Assembly (NCBI GenBank): GCA_031549905.1
Contig: JAVBPC010000036.1
Location: forward strand, 1-64,000
DNA: 64,000 nt
DNA from: Avichristensenella sp031549905
GTDB lineage: Bacteria > Bacillota > Clostridia > Christensenellales > Aristaeellaceae
Direction of reading: 5' to 3'
The translations under genes and the position numbers were made by a program. The notes beneath the pieces are model-generated. The model was not told where the DNA came from. It was given only the letters and a program-made list of their open reading frames with translations, and did no database searches. Each line of letters starts with the position of its first letter. Positions within the stretch are counted from its first letter, which is position 1. Shown one piece after another: positions 9,601 through 17,694 of this stretch.

Positions 9601-12600
9601 ACCACATCCAACGTCACGTCGCCATTGTCAAGGCTCACGGACGTTCCGGCAGCGCCGATCGTCACAGTGTTGACTGCCATCACATAGCCGTTGGCATCGA
9701 TTTCCTTCAATGTGTAATCGATTTTCACCGCCGTGCCCGTGAAATAGTCATACTGGGGCAGGCTGCCGAAGGTGAACGTCTGGGTATCATCCCTTGTGCG
9801 ATCGACTGTTACGGTCTTTTCGTAGACTGTCCTCGTGCCTGCTATACCGGTAAGCACCAGCTTCGCGGCCTGCGGACGGCTCGCCTTGTCAACATCGTCC
9901 CATCTCTTGTTCATGGTGACGGTGTACTGGCTCAGCGCGTTGTTCAGCGCAAAGGCCCAGTCGCGGCCGGCCGTGGTGTGGCTATCCTTGCCGGTTACCG
10001 TGTAGCCCGCCAGCGCTTTGCCAGTGCTGTCAAGCTCGGTAATTGTGTACACATACGGCACACCCGCCCGGTTGTGCGTCATCAGGTCGCTGAAGGTCAC
10101 TTCTCCGTTGGCATTCAGCGGCAGAACCAGTTCAAACGCCGGTGTATCCACCGGGGTGCGGGTCAACTTGATGTTGACCGTGTCGGGCCGCAGTGTAAAG
10201 TTCCAAGTAATCCCCTCGGTATCGTCAACCGTGGGCGGCGTCCATGTCTTTTTCACCGAAACCGACATGGGCAGGCACTTGTTCGTTACCGTGGCTGTCG
10301 TTCCCGCGCCGGGCTGGGAATACGTCGGCGCGGCATAACCGGGCAGGTTCGTCAAAGCATCGCCGGCGGCATTGGCAACTTCTACGATTGTATAGGCAAC
10401 CAACTGACCCTTCGCGTCATACTTGAGCAGCTTGTCGTCGACATCAAAAGACCAGGTGTTGACATCCTCACTGCCATCAGGCCTGTTGATCGCAACAACG
10501 CGACTGTATAGTTCTTTGGGCACACCGTCCGTCGACTTCTCATAGCCCATACCGGTTACCTTTACATACACGGTGCCCGGGCGCCCGCCGGCGGCGTTGG
10601 TGTTGTCATCCCAAACCTTGTTAATCTTTAAGGTGGTCAGCTTAATGGAGTTTTCGAGGGCGTCTACGCCATCAGCAGCAGCCGTCGTCTTTGTACCATC
10701 ATAGCCCGTGGGTACAACTTCTACCCACTGGTACTCGTACTCAACGGTCTGATCGCCTATCTTGGCATACTTTTCTTCCGCGCTCGACCACGTCCACACA
10801 TACTCGGACTCAGCTATACCATATACACCGGGCTGAACGGTTAGGGTCTTATAGTCGGCGTAATCATTGCCGGTGCCTTTGATGCGGCGCTGCAGTTTTA
10901 CCGTCAGCGACGCCGGGCGGTACCCTTCAAAGCCCGCATCGTTCCAGATCTTCTTGCCCTGGAGGTCGGCCTGAACGGTTAGTCTATTGCTAATCGTGAT
11001 CACGCCCTCGTAAGCCGTGTCTTCTTCAAGCGTATCATCCATTGTGATAGAGAAGCCGGCAAAGGAACCTTCGCGGTTAATGGTAATGTTTGTATAGTCT
11101 ATCTCAACTATACCTATATAGGTGTAATCGCCGGAAGGGTTCTGTTCCACAATGGCATACTTGATCGGAGCCGCTCCCGCCCCTGTCTTTGCGGGAACCG
11201 ACACCCAATCAGACTCCCAGGTCTGGTTTTGCGCATTATACCTCAGCGTAACAGGGATCTTTGTGGCACCGCCATCGATTGCAACACCGTTCGCATCAGC
11301 GTCTACGATCCAGGCGTTGATGTCAGTCTTGGGCCGCAGCGACGCCATGTCGTTGTCATCCCAATCCTTCTTGACCTTGATGTTCGCCGTATACTTGGTT
11401 GGGGTGTTCTGCAGCGTAGCAATCGCCCTAATTTCGCCGTTAATAACAAACCAATCCAGCTTACCACCGTAATCGTTGTTGGTGTGCCCCTTCTGCATCC
11501 CCGGCTCGGCTACCTTTACATAGAAGCCGGTGGGTACCTCTTCAGAAATATAATACTGATACGGCGTCGTTTCATTTTCAAACCTTTTCAGGTTTTTGAC
11601 CGTATACTTCCAACCGTTTGCAGCATTTAGAACGCCGCGCCCAACCTCCAAGCCGTCGCCACGCATGATAACAAACGTTACTTCCGGTTTGTCATAATCC
11701 GGCTCTCCTTGCGCAACAGGCGTCCAAGCCTTATAGGTATCCAAGTCGAAAAGCGTTTCGAGCAGGGGCACCGTAATAAGATTCTCTACCATGGAAAGGG
11801 TGCCGGTGTTCACGGTTTCCAACCAGGAATAGACGCGCGTAAGCGTAGCCCCTTCTTCCGCGTCCGGATCCGGATCGGGGAGCGTCAGCGTAATCTTATC
11901 CTTATACCCATTTTCCGCGGTCAACTCTGTACCACCAATATGCGTTTCCACCACCGAGTACACGATCTCTTTCAGGGTGCCATTATCGTTCCAATACTTT
12001 GGCAGGTTTTCAAACGTATATTGGTATTCGCGGAATGTGCTATTGCCGCCCAGCGTTATGGTTATGGGGTTGCCGCTCCCGTCGAGGGCCTCTTGGGCGC
12101 CGTTCCCGTAGTTCGCCATCAGCTTCAGCGTAACCGACGGAATCGGATCGCGCGAACTTCCGCCCGTCCACGTTTTGATGACCGGCAGCTCTACCTTGGC
12201 GTTCGCAACGGCATAGCTGTTCGTAATCTCCGCATGGCCGGTTTCTTCATTAAAGTCAATGTTCTGTGCAAACAGGCCCCAGTCCGACAGGCTGCTTTCC
12301 TCGCGGACGCGGTACTGGTATGCAATGCTGGTTCCATCCGCATTGACCAAATGCGTCGGGAAAGTGCCAAACGTCTGCGTCAGCGACTCCGCCGTGCCTG
12401 CAGCGTTATTGAAATCATAACTGCTCTGGTTCAGCGTCTTTGACGCGACCTGTCTCCAGGCGTTATCGCCTTGCCCCGCAAGCCTGCATTCCAGAATCAA
12501 AGTCAGCAATCCCAAGGATTTTTCAATGCCACGCTCCAGTAGACCTTCCCAGGTTTTCTTTGCCGTATATCCGCGTGTGCGGTATGTGTTCACAAATTCG

Positions 12601-15071
12601 AACACATTCTGCCACTGATTTACCGCGGTCTCGAAGCCGGGTATCTCATCTTCCGTTACGTGGTAGCTGTAGTATCCTTTTTCATCCCCCGCCGGCACTT
12701 TCAGGGTAATGCTGCCGTTGCCCGTGATGGTGATGGTGCTAACGCTTTCATCGCCGTCCACGACCAGTACCACATTATTACCGCTTTTCTTGAGGACCTC
12801 ATAGTGATCCTCTGTTAATTTGGGCGATATGTGGAATGTGGCAGTCAGCGTGCTAAGCATGCTTTGGTCCAGCCCGCTCAGATTCCACCTCTTGGTAATG
12901 GTTAGTTCTGTATCGGCATCCACTTCTTCATCATCGGTAATTGTATTGATGACGCGAATGCTTCCGATGTTGCCGTTAAACACAATGGTGCCATTCTCAT
13001 CGGTCGAGAAGGCCACGGTCCACGGCACCGTACCCTCCCCATTGATTTCTTCAATAATATATGTTTTCAGGGGATTAAGATCGAGATTGCTCAGGACGCG
13101 CACATAATAATCCTGCGTGCCCCCTCCAATTTTGAAAGAGGCGCCTACAGGGGTTTTGGTGGATCCGGACACCTCATACACCTGCATCTCCACCTCAGGG
13201 AACTCCGTCCACTGATGGCCGTCGGCATTCCAGACCTTTTCCACAACAAGGATCGGGTTAGGTGTTGATGCGCCGGTATACACGTTGGTCACATTCATGC
13301 CATTTGTGTAAACGGTGTACTCGTTTGAGTTAATTTCCTCACGAATTGAATAGGTGTATGCATTTCCGTTTTCATCAAACCTGGGCCAGTCGTTGCCAAA
13401 ATACCAGGAGATAATGTCTTGCGTTTGGGAGTCATAGTCGCTGGCTTTGATCTCTTTGAAGACAGGCCCATCGTCACCTACAACATCCCTGCCGTTCCGC
13501 TGCAAGTAAAGCGTAATCGTCGGCTTGTCACCAGCAGGCGCTTCAACCCATGTCTTTTTTGCGGTCAGGGGAACGGTCGCCACTTCATTCAAAAATTCAT
13601 ATGTCACGCTGCCATTGGTGCGAGTAACGCTAAGAACACGGGAACGGAAGGGATACGCCGAACTCGTTTCCACGATATAGTAATCATGGGGAGTCTCGAC
13701 GCCATCCTTCATGAATGTCCTGGGCAGCAAATCCCAATCGCTGGTAATGGTGGCGATGCCATTCTCAGGCGTAGGCCGGTTCAGCGTATATTCCAGCGAA
13801 AAACTCTCGTCATTCCGGCACTTAATTTCAAATGTGCTGGCAATCGGCCCTGTCTGCGGGTTCACCGCATCATCCCATGTTTTCTTTACGCCGACATAAA
13901 CCGACTTGGACAGATCCTGTTCCAGTGCATTGCTAACCTTGTAGCCGCCGCGGACACCGCCGGTAGTGGTAACGACTACATCCGTTTTACCGTCGACGAC
14001 TGTTTTGCCGTCAACGACATCTACACCATCAATCTGAACCTCTCTGAGTTCGTACTCATAGGCAACATACTCGCCCGCCGCATTTTTGCCGCCCATAGGA
14101 ACGCCTTCAAAGCGGATGGCGGCCCAACCTTTCGCTCTCTCAATTTTCATTGGTTCGCCAAATTGCGTACCCAGCGTTGTGTTCCACAGCTCAACGGTAA
14201 CCGTTTCATGAGTGCCCGCACCGTACGGCCAAAGCTTTTCCACGGTAACATTCTTTTTTACTGTGTTAACAATGATATACCCGCCGTTAGGATCAGGAAT
14301 GACCTCAAGCAACGTAATGCCCGACACACCGGTCTCTCCGATAATCCGAAGGGCATTAAACTCTCGGCCATTGTTACTGTACTTGGGCAAGTTAAACACT
14401 TGACGAATGTCTGCTATGCCGGCAATATAATCAATAGCCTCCGCAGTAAACCCTTTTAAATCGGTAGAGTAGCCGGCCGTCGTGTCGTCCACGCCGGAAA
14501 TACCGGAAGACAGGCCGATGGAAACGGTAATCTCGCTGCTTTCGCTCGCCGTTGTGCCGACCCACCGTTTGGTGATGGCTACCGGTTGCTTAATGCTAAC
14601 CGGTATGACTACGTCGTTTACGGTTCCTTCTACTTTTTTCTGCGCGTAAACAACAAACTTATCAGTAACGTCGGAATTGCCAGAGAATGTCACACTGTAT
14701 GTGACATCGGCACTTGTGGTTAAATTGGTATTATCTTGGCTGGAAAATGTACAGATCCATTTCCCTTCGCCATTTTGGCTAACCGTTTTGGTGCTTGAGT
14801 ATGTCGTTCCATTCACCTGCCAGTTCGCAGTGACCTGGGCTGTAACGCCATCAGCAGGATCGGGCTTTTCGCTCCCAAGCCATAGCAACTCCACCGCCCT
14901 CTCGCCCGGGGTAGCGGTCACATTGTACAGCCCAACGGGCGTGCCGCGGTCAACGACCAGCTGAACGACCGGCTCCTCCGCCAACGCCGCCACAAAAGAC
15001 ATCGGCAGCATCTCCACGATCATCAGAATCGTGAAGAGAATGGAAAAAAACTTTCTTGTTACGGATTTCAT
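3672..15071 (-). CDS. Giant secreted Cna-B repeat surface protein (about 31 Cna_B domains)
   Basis: A 3,799-residue exported protein. The ATG at 15071 follows GGAGGACGGACT. The signal peptide covers roughly residues 1-32 and ends in AALA-EE. The body holds about 31 Cna B-type (prealbumin-like) domains of 80-130 residues. Each opens with a K-x-W motif (KKTWDD, KVWTDQ, KNWLND) followed by an RP motif, has a late YxVxE glutamate and closes with an (I/V)TN asparagine. These are the Lys/Glu/Asn positions that form intramolecular isopeptide bonds in this family. A Pro/Thr-rich stalk (about 120 residues, coded at 3760-4125) follows, then a short tail ending GINLNLGDCFD. There is no LPXTG motif, hydrophobic helix or charged tail, so the anchoring mode is unknown. 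An adhesin or surface-stalk role is inferred. Two smaller secreted proteins lie directly upstream. Confidence 0.9.
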   Translation of the reverse strand: MKSVTRKFFSILFTILMIVEMLPMSFVAALAEEPVVQLVVDRGTPVGLYNVTATPGERAVELLWLGSEKPDPADGVTAQVTANWQVNGTTYSSTKTVSQNGEGKWICTFSSQDNTNLTTSADVTYSVTFSGNSDVTDKFVVYAQKKVEGTVNDVVIPVSIKQPVAITKRWVGTTASESSEITVSIGLSSGISGVDDTTAGYSTDLKGFTAEAIDYIAGIADIRQVFNLPKYSNNGREFNALRIIGETGVSGITLLEVIPDPNGGYIIVNTVKKNVTVEKLWPYGAGTHETVTVELWNTTLGTQFGEPMKIERAKGWAAIRFEGVPMGGKNAAGEYVAYEYELREVQIDGVDVVDGKTVVDGKTDVVVTTTGGVRGGYKVSNALEQDLSKSVYVGVKKTWDDAVNPQTGPIASTFEIKCRNDESFSLEYTLNRPTPENGIATITSDWDLLPRTFMKDGVETPHDYYIVETSSAYPFRSRVLSVTRTNGSVTYEFLNEVATVPLTAKKTWVEAPAGDKPTITLYLQRNGRDVVGDDGPVFKEIKASDYDSQTQDIISWYFGNDWPRFDENGNAYTYSIREEINSNEYTVYTNGMNVTNVYTGASTPNPILVVEKVWNADGHQWTEFPEVEMQVYEVSGSTKTPVGASFKIGGGTQDYYVRVLSNLDLNPLKTYIIEEINGEGTVPWTVAFSTDENGTIVFNGNIGSIRVINTITDDEEVDADTELTITKRWNLSGLDQSMLSTLTATFHISPKLTEDHYEVLKKSGNNVVLVVDGDESVSTITITGNGSITLKVPAGDEKGYYSYHVTEDEIPGFETAVNQWQNVFEFVNTYRTRGYTAKKTWEGLLERGIEKSLGLLTLILECRLAGQGDNAWRQVASKTLNQSSYDFNNAAGTAESLTQTFGTFPTHLVNADGTSIAYQYRVREESSLSDWGLFAQNIDFNEETGHAEITNSYAVANAKVELPVIKTWTGGSSRDPIPSVTLKLMANYGNGAQEALDGSGNPITITLGGNSTFREYQYTFENLPKYWNDNGTLKEIVYSVVETHIGGTELTAENGYKDKITLTLPDPDPDAEEGATLTRVYSWLETVNTGTLSMVENLITVPLLETLFDLDTYKAWTPVAQGEPDYDKPEVTFVIMRGDGLEVGRGVLNAANGWKYTVKNLKRFENETTPYQYYISEEVPTGFYVKVAEPGMQKGHTNNDYGGKLDWFVINGEIRAIATLQNTPTKYTANIKVKKDWDDNDMASLRPKTDINAWIVDADANGVAIDGGATKIPVTLRYNAQNQTWESDWVSVPAKTGAGAAPIKYAIVEQNPSGDYTYIGIVEIDYTNITINREGSFAGFSITMDDTLEEDTAYEGVITISNRLTVQADLQGKKIWNDAGFEGYRPASLTVKLQRRIKGTGNDYADYKTLTVQPGVYGIAESEYVWTWSSAEEKYAKIGDQTVEYEYQWVEVVPTGYDGTKTTAAADGVDALENSIKLTTLKINKVWDDNTNAAGGRPGTVYVKVTGMGYEKSTDGVPKELYSRVVAINRPDGSEDVNTWSFDVDDKLLKYDAKGQLVAYTIVEVANAAGDALTNLPGYAAPTYSQPGAGTTATVTNKCLPMSVSVKKTWTPPTVDDTEGITWNFTLRPDTVNIKLTRTPVDTPAFELVLPLNANGEVTFSDLMTHNRAGVPYVYTITELDSTGKALAGYTVTGKDSHTTAGRDWAFALNNALSQYTVTMNKRWDDVDKASRPQAAKLVLTGIAGTRTVYEKTVTVDRTRDDTQTFTFGSLPQYDYFTGTAVKIDYTLKEIDANGYVMAVNTVTIGAAGTSVSLDNGDVTLDVVNTINVTGIKGSKTWVGDVGDGIQLRPESIIIQLWRKLVGAAEPTVPYTTKTLNAADFTGNVWNFDFPGLPEGDGQGGTYEYWVTETLVGGGALTGYTMTYNGGTRGTHITNTMIPRNLTVAKIWLDGAGNPLADSLKVPIKVIVTGTASGYSKAYTVDLPLSGSWNHTFTVPKCIWTGTAFEEIIYTVAEVPAQVSGFKTPVYVQFDENTATPDAATITNQLDPMTVTVTKNWTGDAALNTNMKSPFAWRPDTVEVVLLRSAPAPANITDEVAGRKFLDANGVAVFDELPTHHTSGAKYTYTVQEVNAPGFTLAMLGDPAQPEGEPRDRSFALYNGLITGSVRVTKNWLNDSAEAANRPAAQLTLRGTANGTTVYEETVSVDLNNATSTYDFTGLPQYHWVGSGNTWTAYPIVYTLEETGANGYTVTYTVGGTSGSTAPVVTPAVNGQTEPATVLVTVDNSMTGIGISGSKTWTEASWTDQDGGVHAATGVRPGTIAIALYRTSVNEPNDFLVETKQVSAVGGVWSWNFTGLKTVDSLDAPYTFRVQEAVLDGYETTYPVDTNNVVNTLKTVNVTVDKQWLTGDAVNPVIPKALPITLTGTAGTGANAYSRTYQAVLTGDDYTYTYQNLPRYAYVGDHFELIQYAVTETVPDGWTQLTTDAANMAKSATGNYKATLKNELIPIGIKVVKEWYGDADVIAEGFNPRPEFLDITLHRKSTVNGVVNTVDAAFAPVWTISRNALTTENTTFTNLPAYNDEGNPYTYYATEQTRGAAVGMVYGYAPNVGGIDATNTITITNTMVETELPVTKVWYIPTWTDMASGDMIDARPDAITFILTRTGDAFTRDFTLDKDADPQTYTFEHLPKYNPATGEEYAYEIDELDVPGFAKGIATTGSAWTLDNTLNTTSLQITKNWIDTSAATRPVSIKFTIVGTSATDGKVYQRTVTMNRPARDTASSWPVLTVSGLPVADQHGDPITYTVEEWLINNYQAENGVYTKVPEKDSEGMFVAFTNEYDPTVASGAKTWIDDLNAGNTRPEDGIWVTLYRRTNDTDGAPVPGVAKYNAKAPNYQWSFGGLEQTVNGTNTPYIYYIVEDAVPGYKTVYDAENPMNVTNVLEETQVKVTKAWLDGDNAHNTRPDKVVIELRQNGTKYGEFEVLEGGTLTHTFTKLPYADANNVPYIYTVYEAKVGGYKTPVITPVTGEHNTWTVTNELNVVELSGKKTWIDASESTRPQTVAVKLQRTTTPSVAASWTDVTTVAKVNTTAAQNWAWIFSNMPESDANDAPYTYRVVEDPVASGYRVVWNASDPMNLTNVQQYTEVSITKVWTDQENLHNTRPNEVTIELHQNGTKFDEFKVIKGGTLTHTFTDLPYADDDNKPYTYTVHEDRVGGYKTPVIAPVTGEHNTWTVTNELNVVELSGKKTWIDADASTRPQTVSVKLQRTTTPSVAASWADVSTVAKVDTTAAQNWAWIFSNMPETDANDAKYTYRVVEDPVASGYKVVWNESDPMNLTNVQEYTDLTVTKVWTDQNNKYGTRPADGATIYLVRDGIRTDTSIKLPLNNGSLTYKFENLPFADANNKPYVYTVDEDQVTGYGVPSITKPVDRKTTVPNVLNTVEVSGKKTWVDRENGLGKRPTSIVLQLQYTADQNPTAGSSWTNVPGEATKTVTNADWTWKFTGLPETDGQGNKYTYRVVEVGGSKQYKSTYTGGDWMSLTNTMEFIVLRVVKNWVDPYQNRTIPDTLPITITMDGSLKDLTLTSSGSWTLSVMAAKYDEEGNLVDVDEYVVTENVAAVTNQFTQDLDKMPEWNAVAPVNGMDAYEAVLTNKTTFVPTNPPTTPPTDPPTNPPTTSPTATPTRTATATPTRTATATPTVTPTPTPTATATATPTATVPGTPTPFPPNTPTPTPTSVIPPTPTPTLPPSSAPTPPPRSTPIEPTDPPQVVPTLPPNEHITDITTIDEDSAPRGAGINLNLGDCFD
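5066..6260 (-). repeat. Near-identical 597-bp tandem duplication inside the Cna-B gene
   Basis: Two consecutive units of 199 codons (two Cna-B domains each) are almost the same at DNA level. For example, the string AACCACGTTCAGTTCGTTGG occurs at 5361 and again 597 nt later at 5958, and long flanking stretches match. The rest of the gene holds much more diverged repeats, so this pair is a recent duplication or a gene-conversion product. Boundaries are approximate. Confidence 0.8.
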
Positions 15072-15126
15072 AGTCCGTCCTCCTAACAGCAGCGGCATCG
15101 CACGCTGGTTTTACAAACGCCGGAAT

Positions 15127-15145
15127 GCCGGGGCAACGCCCCGGC
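15127..15145 (-). terminator. GC-rich hairpin between the small secreted protein and the Cna-B gene
   Basis: Perfect 8-bp stem GCCGGGGC-AAC-GCCCCGGC, 55 nt upstream of the Cna-B start and just past the stop of the preceding gene. Only a weak T-run follows on the minus strand (GTTTGT), so it may be a partial terminator or attenuator that sets the ratio of the two genes. Confidence 0.5.
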
Positions 15146-15155
15146 GCTCATATGG

Positions 15156-15686
15156 TTACGGTACCAAAACCAGCAGCGGCAGGTTCTCCTGCTGCTCGGC
15201 CGGGGAGGCGGGTTGCTCTGTCGGTTCCACCGTCTCTTGATATGCCACGCCGATGCGGTACAGCCAGGCTGCGTTTTCCTCCGTATAGATGAAGGTGTAT
15301 GTCAGGCTCGTTTCGCCTTCCATCACTTCCCAGCCGTTCCCCTTGTCGCACTCCCAGAACAGCGTGTAATCCACATCTTCATAGCCGTTCAGCGTTGCCG
15401 TCAGCACGATGACAGATTCGCCGTACACCAGCACGTCATCCACCCCAACGTTCAGGGACATCACGATGCTGCGCTCGGGCTGCTCGCCCGTGGGCGGCGT
15501 GGTGGCATCGGTTTCTTCATCCAGCAGGATCAGCTTCAGCTGCGCAATATCCTCTATGGAAATTTGGTTGGATATAAACTGCCCGGTTTGCCCGCCATCC
15601 CCTTCCGCCAGCGCGGAAAGCGGCATTGCGCCGATAAACAGCAGAACAAGCAGCGTTGCCAGGACTTTATTACTTGTGCGTTTCAT
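15156..15686 (-). CDS. Small secreted protein with one Ig-like module
   Basis: A 176-residue protein of unknown function. The ATG at 15686 follows AGGGAGGG. A clear signal peptide (KRTSNKVLATLLVLLFIG..., ending SALA-EG) is followed by an acidic linker and a C-terminal beta-rich module (about residues 75-155) containing YTLFWECDKGNGWEVM. This resembles the C-terminal module of the upstream secreted protein (EYTWQYFDGSAWIDY), so the two are probably distant paralogues with an Ig-like fold. The tail ends PLLVLVP with no sorting signal. It lies between the 518-residue secreted protein and the giant Cna-B gene on the same strand, which suggests a shared surface structure; the function cannot be told. 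Confidence 0.75.
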   Translation of the reverse strand: MKRTSNKVLATLLVLLFIGAMPLSALAEGDGGQTGQFISNQISIEDIAQLKLILLDEETDATTPPTGEQPERSIVMSLNVGVDDVLVYGESVIVLTATLNGYEDVDYTLFWECDKGNGWEVMEGETSLTYTFIYTEENAAWLYRIGVAYQETVEPTEQPASPAEQQENLPLLVLVP

Positions 15687-15751
15687 GTTATGACCCTCCC
15701 TGTTTTGAGGCGTATCCCTGCCGGGAACGTAGTACACTTTTAGTAGGAAAG

Positions 15752-15771
15752 ACCGAGACGCTCGTCTCGGT
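15752..15771 (-). terminator. Palindromic hairpin between two secreted-protein genes
   Basis: Perfect inverted repeat ACCGAGACG-CT-CGTCTCGGT in the gap between the 518-residue and 176-residue genes. It is followed by T-rich sequence on the plus strand (TTGTTTT) and a weaker T-rich run on the minus strand (CTTTCC). Probably a weak terminator or an mRNA-stability hairpin within the surface-protein operon. Confidence 0.5.
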
Positions 15772-15796
15772 TGTTTTCCCACCCGCCGGGACTCGC

Positions 15797-17353
15797 TTAT
15801 GCTTCGGGCGCGGGGGTGATGATCTTCACGATCACCCGCCACTCCCAGCGGTAACTCTCCTGGGTCAGGGTGAAGCTGGCCGCATTGCCGCCCACACAGT
15901 AATCTATCCAGGCGCTGCCGTCAAAGTACTGCCATGTGTATTCCAGCACTTCCCCTTCGCGCTCCTCAAAGATGGCCGACAGGGTGATCAGATCGCCTTC
16001 GCTCACTTCACCGGATATATCCGTCGTGATCGTCAGGCTGCGATCGTCGGGGGTAAACTGGATAAGGCTCATCTCTTCCTGGTTGTCCTCGCCGTCGGCA
16101 TTCCCGTCGCTCTCGCCTTCGCCATCGAGCACAAGCACCAGCATGCCGTTCTCAGCGCCCTCGTCGTCGGGATCGCCTTCGCCGTTCTCTTCGGTGGGAT
16201 CGCCGGCGCCTTCTCCGGTTTCCCCTTCGTCTTCGCCGTTATCACCGGAAACCAGCGCAAGAAGGTTCTCTTCATCCTCGGGATCGCCTTCCTGCGGGTC
16301 CCCGTCGGGATCACCAACCGGATCGCCTTCCTGCGGATCTCCGTCGGGGTTATCGGCAGGGTCGCCTTCGCCCGCACCGCCGTCAGTCTCATTGTTCAGA
16401 TCAGCATCTGCCGGATCCTGCTTGTTATCACCATTGCTCAGCACCAGCACAAATCCGTTGGAAAGCACAACACCTTCCGTGTTCAGCAGCTCGCGGGTCT
16501 GTCCCGCGGTGGGCGCGTTGCCGTGCCTGCCGCTACCCTGGGACTGCGCGTTGCCGTCCGGCGTGGCGGAAGGGGTTTCATCCTCCGCAGCAGGCTCGTT
16601 CTTGGCCGCCAGCGTATTCTGAACATACGCCTGCATCAGAGCAGAGTCACTGCCGGGCGCATTGTTCGCGGGAGGCTGGGCGTTTCCGACGTCCGTGGTA
16701 CCTGCCATCGCGTTCAGCAACGGGTTATCCGCAACGGGGCTGAGTTGCTGATTCTGGTCGGCATTCTCTCCGGTTCCCTGGGCGGCGTCATTGCCACTGT
16801 CCGCCGGCTGCGCCAGATCACCCAGCAGAAGGCCGAGCAGCCCGATGGGCGCGTGCTCTCCCGCACCGTCAAGGATGAAGATGCCAGCGTCATCCTGCCC
16901 GTCTTCTGTCTCATCGCCCGCTTCTTGGTTGCGCACGAAGTAGGGGCGGAGGACGACATCGCGGGTGGCGGCTGTGCCGAACACAAACGCCTTGGTGCCG
17001 GCGGTCACATCGCACCAATGCGAAAAGGTGTAACCCGAAAGGGTCGGGGTGATCTTCGGATTGACGATCGCTTCCCCTTCCTCCAGGTACACGGTCTTCA
17101 TCGTTCCACCCTCATAGTTGAGGAAACGGATCTCATAAACCGCGATTTCATCCTGGCTGGGCACAGGCGAAAACGGTATTAGCTGCATACTGTCTCCAGC
17201 CGGAGACTGCTGCGAATCATTCAATTCACCGCCGCCAGATGGCAGCAGCAACAGCATTTCGCCATCCGCGTGCGCAAATGATGCCACGCCGATAACGCTA
17301 AACAGCATCACCAACACCAGCATCAGGCTTCCATACTTTCTCATTGCAAACAT
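15797..17353 (-). CDS. Secreted acidic protein with InlB-like repeat and Ig-like module
   Basis: A 518-residue exported protein. The ATG at 17353 has GGGGGA 9 nt upstream. Order of parts: signal peptide (1-30, ending HADG); an InlB/Flg_new-type beta repeat (about 70-135, EIRFLNYEGGTMKTVYL...GYTFSHW); a low-complexity middle that becomes very acidic (Asp/Glu/Gly/Pro, about 300-400); and a C-terminal Ig-like module (about 430-510) related to that of the next gene. The short pattern hydrophobic-run + (S/D)G(D/G)G + acidic recurs (MLLLLPSGGGE, FVLVLSNGDN, LLALVSGDNGE, MLVLVLDGEGE). No LPXTG or membrane anchor is present. It is the first gene of the surface-protein locus. The function is unknown. 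Confidence 0.75.
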   Translation of the reverse strand: MFAMRKYGSLMLVLVMLFSVIGVASFAHADGEMLLLLPSGGGELNDSQQSPAGDSMQLIPFSPVPSQDEIAVYEIRFLNYEGGTMKTVYLEEGEAIVNPKITPTLSGYTFSHWCDVTAGTKAFVFGTAATRDVVLRPYFVRNQEAGDETEDGQDDAGIFILDGAGEHAPIGLLGLLLGDLAQPADSGNDAAQGTGENADQNQQLSPVADNPLLNAMAGTTDVGNAQPPANNAPGSDSALMQAYVQNTLAAKNEPAAEDETPSATPDGNAQSQGSGRHGNAPTAGQTRELLNTEGVVLSNGFVLVLSNGDNKQDPADADLNNETDGGAGEGDPADNPDGDPQEGDPVGDPDGDPQEGDPEDEENLLALVSGDNGEDEGETGEGAGDPTEENGEGDPDDEGAENGMLVLVLDGEGESDGNADGEDNQEEMSLIQFTPDDRSLTITTDISGEVSEGDLITLSAIFEEREGEVLEYTWQYFDGSAWIDYCVGGNAASFTLTQESYRWEWRVIVKIITPAPEA

Positions 17354-17694
17354 CGAATGAATTCCCCCTTTTTATCGATGTGTCATCCCTTTTGAGTGCC
17401 TTGGTTTTCATGTTCCGAAGCCATTATAGCACAAGGCGATTATACCTATGGTTACATTTGGAAACGCCTTCACTCTTATTACACTTTTTTTCACCGCTAT
17501 AAACCGATTCCCTTTCCCAAAGAATTCTTTCATTATATATTGGGGACAGCGGCAAATCATAAGGGGGACATATGTGCCCCCCCTTGCGCTCATTTGGTTC
17601 GGTTTATTGATGTAAGCAAAGAGACTTCGGTCTGTTTTTGTGTCATCCGCCTTTTGTAAAAGTAAGACTTCGGTCTGTTTTAGTGAATATCCTG
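17354..17694. other. Intergenic region upstream of the surface-protein operon
   Basis: 341 nt with no gene. On the minus strand two overlapping TATAAT boxes (17423-17428 and 17439-17444) could serve the secreted-protein operon; no good -35 is visible. A near-palindrome of GGGGG, ACATATGT and CCCCC lies at about 17563-17581. Two copies of a mini-hairpin AGAC-TTCG-GTCT followed by GTTTT lie at about 17623-17637 and 17668-17682. The UUCG loop plus T-run looks terminator-like on the plus strand, although no plus-strand gene ends here. Confidence 0.5.

Noticed and set aside
3606..10511. Long plus-strand open frames (3606-5300, 5397-8024, 8142-10511) opposite the giant gene
   Set aside because: They are shadows of the repetitive Cna-B coding sequence: Arg/His/Val-rich low-complexity translations with no starts, sites or family features.
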